This document shows, piece by piece, positions 17,344 through 22,227 of a stretch of DNA of 22,227 bases. The position numbers and the translations under genes are program-made. A model generated the notes under the pieces. It saw only the letters and a program-made list of their open reading frames with translations, did no database searches and was not told the DNA's origin. Where the stretch lies: assembly GCA_003194525.1 (NCBI GenBank), contig NBIV01000513.1, positions 1 through 22,227 on the forward strand, read 5' to 3'. Positions within the stretch are counted from its first letter, which is position 1, and each line of letters begins with the position of its first letter. The DNA comes from Gracilariopsis chorda (taxonomy: Eukaryota > Rhodophyta > Florideophyceae > Gracilariales > Gracilariaceae).

Positions 17344-17828
17344 ATGGAGAATCATTTGGAGGATACTCTGAGATACCTCAACGGTAAAGACATCTTGAAG
17401 AAAGATCCTTAACGTCGAGGAACTATCCGCCAAAACGCAAAGATATTTTCTGTTTGGGATGATAGACTGATGAGACGTACCTCCAAGGGCCTCCGAGTAA
17501 TCCTTCCACTTGCTTCAATAATTTCATTTCTGAAAACATTTCATGATGAAACTGGGCATTGGGATGGTCAATGTACGAAACAATTTGTTTTAGACAGGTA
17601 CTGGTGGCCCAAAGTTCATCGTGATATCATTGATTATGTGAATAGTTGTGACGGATGTTAACTAGCTGTGTCCATACCAACATACAGGACGAAACTGAAG
17701 TATCCTCTCACGGGCTTGTTTCACGTATTTTCAATTGACTTTGCTGGACCATTTCCAGCCACAACTTTAGGAAATAGGTTCATGTTAGTCGCAGTTGAGC
17801 ATCTAACTGGATGGCCTCTTGCTCGGGC
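17344..17828 (+). pseudogene. Ty3/gypsy integrase, N-terminal half, truncated
   Basis: The frame changes near 17340 and has a TAA at about 17410. The zinc-binding domain follows: FHDETGHWDGQCTKQFVLDR, YWWPKVHRDIIDYVN and SCDGC, giving the HHCC ligands, then TAA at 17659 where this family normally has Gln. The core begins with FHVFSIDFAGPFPATTLGNR (first catalytic Asp at about 17738) and FMLVAVEHLTGWPLARA, then ends at the boundary of the LTR at 17829. The second Asp, the Glu and the C-terminal domain are absent from the window. Confidence 0.85.
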
Positions 17829-18480
17829 TGTAGTGTAATTCCCGGAAGCGGGAGCGCACCGAAAGACATTCGGGATCTTTGTTAGTTAGTGGTGAGGCCA
17901 GTTGGGTAGGGCCCTCTCAGGACTGGCACGACTATCTCGGGTTGTAGGGCCGAGGCCACCCATCGCGACTTGTGCATGGAGGTTGAGGCAAGAATCGGGT
18001 ATCCGCAGGAGCGGTGTATGGGGCTAGTCGTCCTCTAGAGAGGTGAGGTTTCCACGTTAGTGGCACGCGTGCAGACGAGCCATGGGTAGCGGGAAAGCCA
18101 CCCTGTGAAGGGGAAAATAAGGGGGAGCTAAGTTACGAGTGTCGTGACGAAGACTAACCGCAGTGCCAGTAAATAAACCTTATACAAGGCGAACACCAAG
18201 ACATCTGGACTAACAATTCGTATACTCTGGTCCTTTAGGTAGGCAACGGGGTTAGACTTCCCATATGCGACGGTGCTTCCCTCCATAGAAGAGTAGAGAA
18301 CACACGAAGGCGGTGAGGTCTAGAGCCAATTCCCCAGGTTGGGGTCCCTTGTTGGGGAAGGTTTACTGGTGCGACTGCAACCCGCCGGCGCACTAAATAC
18401 TAACCATCCCAGCAATGGGTGTAAAAATAATAAATAGAATTAACTAAATTACTCCACTTTGGTGGTTCATGCCCACTACT
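17829..18480 (+). repeat. LTR of a second retrotransposon inserted in the gypsy integrase
   Basis: Gypsy coding stops abruptly at TGTAGTG (17829). The block ends CCCACTACT at 18480, an inverted match to its start except for the final base. The five bases before it (CGGGC) would be the target duplication; the other copy is outside the window. After the start comes CCCGGAAGCGGGA, shared with the insertion at 2551. Near the 3' end, imperfect arms (18414-18423 with 18450-18459) enclose 26 AT-rich bases. The sequence after the LTR, GTGGCCAAC, resembles GTGCCAATA after the copia LTR at 4340. No coding region is seen inside. Confidence 0.6.
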
Positions 18481-18739
18481 GTGGCCAACCGCCAATTAAC
18501 TCTTCCTTGTCCCACGTGTCAAATCCACTATTAGTGTTCGTAGTTCATGCAATGACTACATTACCGAAACATTCGGGAAATCAACCAAGTACCAAGAATC
18601 CCTCTCTGAGGGCATTGCACTTCATATTCCCCTCCTTAGTCTGGAAAGCAACCGCAAACGCGGGCGAATCCCAGCGGAAAATGGGGGACTGAAGTCCAAA
18701 CCTCTCCAGGTCACCGGGTTAAGCCTCTGCCTCAGAGAA

Positions 18740-20505
18740 ACAACCTCCTGCAAAAGCCGCGAACCAGCCTTCCACAAGTGCACGCTCCTCCTCTTCCTGC
18801 TCAACTCAGTCAGATCACGCCCTTTCGAAGAAGAATATGAACAACAACAACGACCAGCCTCCAAGACCGACTCCAGTCGGGAACTTCACAACCGGTTTCC
18901 GGTCGGTACCCTTGCCACAAGGGAGGCAAACTCCGGCACAGCCGGCCAAAATCGGCGCAGCGTCCCAGCATGGCTTCCAACTTCCACCAGCGGTGGCTCC
19001 TTCCGGACTGATCCCGGTGGCGACTTGGCTTTCCTATTACGCCCTTGTAGGGTTAGATCCGATGAATCGGAGTCACGCCTCTCGGCTCCGGCTTGCGCCG
19101 TGGTTCCATCCCATCGCTGCCTCAACGAGGATTTGGTTACGGCCTACGCGGATGGTTCCGGTACTTTGCCCGGGGATCTATCCAGCCTCGTCACCTCTTC
19201 GTGGGACTGGTGGCATTGAATCGCCATCCCGGTGCACTATATCCGAAGAAACTCGGGAGAATCCGTGATTGCGGCTCATGCGGCGTTGGTGCGGATTGCA
19301 TATCAACGGCAGAGCCGGGCGCCTTTCGAATTCCCGTTGCCTACCGGATTTGGCTTCGACGTCAGTCTATTCCACACGCGCGGTGAAATCGGTTACGGCA
19401 AATGCCTGGGCAGCCTCGAAACCCTTGCGTGTAAGAACTTTCCCGCTGAGCAGCAAGAAGCCCTGTGTTGGGAACGACAGATACTTTGGGCTGAATTCCG
19501 GTACCTTTCCCGGCAGTTCCGGTCCAACTTCCTCCAAAACTTCATCCGTTATGAACGGCGTTGGCGATCCAGATTCGGGTACTTTTTCCCGTATCAAAAC
19601 GTCGAGATTGAGCGGATTGCTCCGCCTCACCGACACGGTCGGTATGTCGCACTCCCGAGGGGTGGAGGTTCCATGAAGCCTGCCGGGGTTGCTACGTTGA
19701 ACTCCCTCTGGCACTCACGTACTTCGGTTCTTTTTTTATTCAGGATTCCCGGTCCAGGCTTTGGTCTGTAATTGTGACCGAGTGGGCGGCCCGCACTGTG
19801 GCGTATATCCTCGCTGAGGTTTATGACCAGTATCGACTGTGGTTCATCCAACCGCGTGTGCAGGCCGCTATTCGCAATCTGGACCTCAGAGTCCGCCTTG
19901 GGGTATTGCAAATAATGACGACGTACTCCAACTACTTGGTTTGATCGACAGTATTGACTGGCGAGAGGTCCCGCTGGAACAGAGTGGTCCACTTGCCGGC
20001 GGCGGTGGCGGTACCTGTGGTCCCGGCCTTCTTAAAAAAAAACTGCCCTTGCGAGGGACGTCATCTACTTCGATCCCTGGGAGTTCCGGGAGATTTCCTC
20101 CGAGGAGGCGAAGGGCCTCCGCGACGCACCGCTGCACGTGCCAGATGACCACCCGATTGAGTACGTCGATTCCGACGATTACTAACGCGCATATAGCGGG
20201 GATGACCCAATGGTCGATAATGAACTCGAAGAGCCGGGGACATGGAACTAGACGTTGCCGACATGGTCGTAGACGAATCCCCCGAGAGGGTGCCTCCGGT
20301 TCCCAGTCCTCTGACGGCGAGCGCTGGGCCTTCACTCTTCAGCGGGGGTACAGTCAATGAAAGCGATATCATTGCCCGCTTCCTTCACGGAGCGGGTTTA
20401 AGCGCTGCCGAGGTTTCGGGTGACGTCACCGCAATGGCGTATGCCTTGGCTTACGGCCTTGTGGGTGGTCACGCCACGGACGATAGGGAGGGTTCGAACC
20501 TCTAA
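18740..20505 (+). pseudogene. Unrecognised GC-rich coding region, Gag-like position, frame-shifted
   Basis: Behind the 17829 LTR the sequence becomes visibly GC-richer and reads as protein in successive plus frames: an Asn/Gln/Pro/Ser-rich start (MNNNNDQPPRPTPVGNF at 18837); from about 19025 LNEDLVTAYADGSGTLPGDL, TGA at 19217, then RNSGESVIAAHAALVRIAYQ, FNFLQ-like aromatic helices (LCWERQILWAEFRYLSRQFR, NFIRYERRWRSRFGYFFPYQ); next frame from about 19640 WRFHEACRGCYVELPLALTY, LWSVIVTEWAARTVAYILAE, VYDQYRLWFIQPRVQAAIRN, TGA 19942; after an A9 run (20034-20042) RDVIYFDPWEFREISSEEAK and EYVDSDDY; finally an acidic frame 20242-20505 (ELDVADMVVDESPERVPPVP). Position after an LTR suggests a Gag-type structural protein, about 580 residues if joined. 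No zinc knuckle or known domain is seen. Frameshifts could be decay or homopolymer errors. Confidence 0.45.
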
Positions 20506-20692
20506 TCCAGTATCCTGGTCTCTTTCCCTGGCTTAGCCAGTAATGTAGCTTAGCATCACAGAGGAGCGCGAGGCTCCTGAGTAAACTTTCCCGTTTAGAA
20601 CGGCCTTTTCTCTTTCATTCCCGTCCTTGACGGAGTCCATACAAAAGGGGGTGTACTGCTTCTTTCCTACCTTTCCCGGCCTCGCGGCATTT

Positions 20693-21025
20693 TTATCCCC
20701 CTTCGGCGTTGCACAGCGTAGCTGGATTTGCAGTACCCGCGCTGCGGTGATACTGGACCACCTCCGAACGATGGAGGTGTTCGATAGGTTCCATGATGTC
20801 CCAGCTTGGGTCATATCCGTACCAACGGACGCAGTATCTTAGAATGCCTTCCTGATTCCCGGTGTGCCCGACGATTCGGTCAATCACAAACTGTTGTTTG
20901 TATACCTGTCGGCATTGCCGTGTTATGGTGACCTCGCTTGTCAGGGGTTGCACGATGGACGGGATATTTCCCCTCAGGAGTGCTTCAGGATGCAATGTGC
21001 TGGCTTCGCTCGGAGGATGCGGCAC
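20693..21025 (-). pseudogene. Chromodomain fragment, C-terminus of a chromovirus-type integrase
   Basis: The minus strand encodes a clear chromodomain at residues 46-94 of this frame (nucleotides about 20890-20744): FVIDRIVGHTGNQEG, LRYCVRWYGYDPSWDIMEP and IEHLHRSEVVQYHR, with the aromatic cage-type residues and the W.GY....EP pattern of Ty3/gypsy chromoviruses. In such elements the domain follows the integrase and guides insertion to methylated histones. The usual DT.EP is DIMEP here. The frame ends 16 residues later. Upstream (21026-21400, minus) I find no integrase core, so only the 3' end of the element is present, in the opposite direction to its neighbours. The ORF starts at a GTG and is not an independent gene. 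Confidence 0.75.
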
Positions 21026-21486
21026 AGAGTGCGGAAATAATATCCCTCAAGAGGGCGTCTTCGTGGAACAGTTGCCACGTACCGCGGTAATTAGATCATA
21101 CTGCTAGTTTGCGGGGGTCCTCCGTCCCATGTTGACGGTAGTCCGGTCGAACCGCGAGGTTGCGGGCATCTTGCCGCTTTGGCGGAGTTGTGGAGGTCAC
21201 TCCCTGGTGGGGATTTCTGCGTCGCGCGGTGATTGGTGCAGGGCGCACAATTTTCCGTGCGTTCACGTGATTCCCACGGCATGTGGCTCTGAACCGCCTC
21301 CTTGCGTTCCGCCACCCTTGGCTTGGGCCTTACACTGTCCGACTGAGCCGTGCACTGCTTTGTTGGCACCCGGTATGCGGCGGGTACTTCCGGTGCTCCG
21401 GTGTGTTGCCTTAAACTCCCTGATGGGCGGGGACAGCTCGGGCCGTGGACACCCTGTTTGGGACTTTGCCTCTACTTCAGGTGTGA
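21026..21486. other. GC-rich stretch, coding strand unclear
   Basis: Open frames occur on both strands (21129-21527 plus; 21091-21369 minus), and a third, minus frame reads RNLAVRPDYRQHGTEDPRKL and FHEDALLRDIISALCAASSE. None has a recognisable motif and I cannot decide which, if any, is real. Confidence 0.3.
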
Positions 21487-22013
21487 TGTCTTCCTCAAGA
21501 GCTGCATCATCCGGGACGACCGTTTAACCCTGGGGAAGACGCCGAGTTTTTCCCAGACGCTCGGTATAATACCGCGATTGCACGCAGACTTTGGCACTTC
21601 TATCTCCGAAGTTCGGAAAACATTCCCGATATGACCGGTTCTCAAGTCCGGGGCTGTAGAGACAGGGACTTGAGTTGCAAAATGTGCATTCCTGCCTACT
21701 CCCTCAAGAGGGTTTTTTCACTTTTCAGTGTTGCTGTTTTTCCAAGGCCTGCGCGTTGCCTGCTACCAGCTGTGTGGATTGTGCTGAGGACTCTTTTTTG
21801 GCGGGAAATTCCGTGGACGACGTTTCTGCGACTACCCCTGGTGAGGGGTCTGCCAAACGATATCGCTATCCTGGTTCAGGGAAATGTCTTGGTTCAGGGG
21901 TACGGACTGAGATGTTGTTCCACTCTCCCGTATCATATGGTATAACTGCGTCGTTCCGGAACCCTGTGCGGAGGATTGCGAGGCTTCATCGACTTCCGTC
22001 TTTCAAGGCTTAA
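21487..22013 (+). pseudogene. Unrecognised coding patch with cysteine cluster
   Basis: After a Ser/Gly-rich frame (21420-21527) a second frame reads LHHPGRPFNPGEDAEFFPDA, YNTAIARRLWHFYLRSSENI and RDLSCKMCIPAYSLK. Beyond about 21710 another frame (ORF 21675-22013) continues with FFTFQCCCFSKACALPATSC, VDCAEDSFLAGNSVDDVSAT and KRYRYPGSGKCLGSG, ending at 22011-22013. Joined, the cysteines form CxxC ... CCC ... C ... CVDC, suggestive of a zinc-binding or disulfide region. I cannot name a family. It shares the GC-rich composition of 18740-20505 and may be part of the same element. At least two frameshifts are needed, so confidence that it is one protein is limited. Confidence 0.35.
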
Positions 22014-22227
22014 ATCCCGTTGCGACGGTATTAAATTTCCAGCGTGGCGATAGGTCCCCTCCCCCTCCTTAGACGGAGCCAGGGGAGTAATAGTAGGATA
22101 TCCCGCATGGCGGGTGTTAATGCGCGCCGAAGGGGCGGTAGTGTTAGGAGTAGAGAAAGGTCCGTTTGGACCTGAACGATCCGCCCGAGCCAGGGATTCG
22201 ACAAAGTCGGTAAATCTGAGAGGCCCC
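22014..22227. other. Window end, nothing recognised
   Basis: No ORF is supported. Small hairpins (GGTCCGTTTGGACC; CCCGCATGGCGGG) are present in GC-rich sequence. Confidence 0.3.

Larger units (their letters stand above)
13582..17828 (+). mobile_element. Ty3/gypsy LTR retrotransposon, decayed and interrupted
   Basis: Plus-strand order is possible LTR, Gag with CCHC knuckles, aspartic protease, reverse transcriptase (YVDD), RNase H, integrase zinc finger, integrase core. RT before integrase is the Ty3/gypsy (Metaviridae) order. Defects seen: TAG 14019, TAA 14094, a frame change between the two zinc knuckles, TAA 15401, frame changes near 16180 and 16205, TAG 16310, TGA 17171, a frame change near 17340, and TAA at about 17410 and 17659. 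Coding ends in the integrase core at 17828, where another LTR begins. The remaining integrase and 3' LTR should lie on the far side of that insertion, outside the window. Confidence 0.9.

Noticed and set aside
19367..19714. 115-codon minus-strand ORF and the 135-codon plus ORF at 19269
   Set aside because: Both overlap the frame with aromatic helical patterns (19232-19640), which has better protein-like composition; they appear to be shadows.
20488..20502. GAGGGTTCGAACCTC, resembling a tRNA T-arm
   Set aside because: The surrounding sequence gives no acceptor, D or anticodon arms; it is the end of the acidic ORF and is simply a short palindrome.
1..22227. Bacterial-type defence system, CRISPR array or operon
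   Set aside because: No spaced identical repeats, no operon-like gene packing, and the content is eukaryotic retrotransposons and a Harbinger element.

Overview
This window reads as transposon-rich nuclear DNA of a eukaryote. It contains decayed LTR retrotransposons nested in one another, a nearly intact PIF/Harbinger-type DNA transposon, and only one convincing non-transposon gene, which is intron-less and encodes a secreted protein. No ribosome-binding sites, operons, rRNA, tRNA or CRISPR arrays are visible. The organism cannot be fixed from sequence alone. Few introns, this transposon mix and a DUF6818-like transposon partner would fit a red alga, an oomycete or a fungus; that is inference.

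Layout. (1) 1-4851, minus strand: a Ty1/copia-order retrotransposon entering from the right: 5' LTR (4340-4851), Gag with one CCHC knuckle, aspartic protease, then integrase. RT would lie left of the window. The protease-integrase junction is interrupted at about 1856-2551 by an LTR-like insertion related to the LTR at 17829. (2) 4852-10776: gene-poor. It holds a short coiled-coil ORF (5324-5617, +), a tail-to-tail decayed ORF (5581-6111, -), a possible small spliced gene (7388-7686, +), a weak ORF (8409-8711, +) and the secreted Cys-rich protein gene (8832-9461, -). (3) 10777-12914: a PIF/Harbinger pair, convergent: a DUF6818/SANT-like DNA-binding partner (+) and a DDE transposase (-) with all three catalytic acidic residues. 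(4) About 13582-17828, plus strand: a Ty3/gypsy element with Gag, two zinc knuckles in different frames, protease, RT (YVDD), RNase H and integrase. It carries many stops and frameshifts and is cut off in the integrase core at 17828. (5) 17829-22227: another LTR (17829-18480) starts exactly where the gypsy integrase stops. Behind it lies a visibly GC-richer segment with a long, unrecognised, frame-shifted plus-strand protein (about 18740-20505), an opposite-strand chromodomain fragment (20693-21025), and a second unrecognised plus-strand patch with a cysteine cluster (about 21487-22013).

The order of events can be read from the nesting: the gypsy element came first, then the 17829 LTR element entered its integrase; the copia element likewise received a relative of that LTR. 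The copia and 17829 LTRs, and the copia insertion, share a structure near the 3' end: an inverted repeat around a 26-27 nt AT-rich loop. The most interesting items are that hairpin family, the unrecognised GC-rich coding region, the Harbinger/DUF6818 pair, and the repeat-expanded secreted protein.
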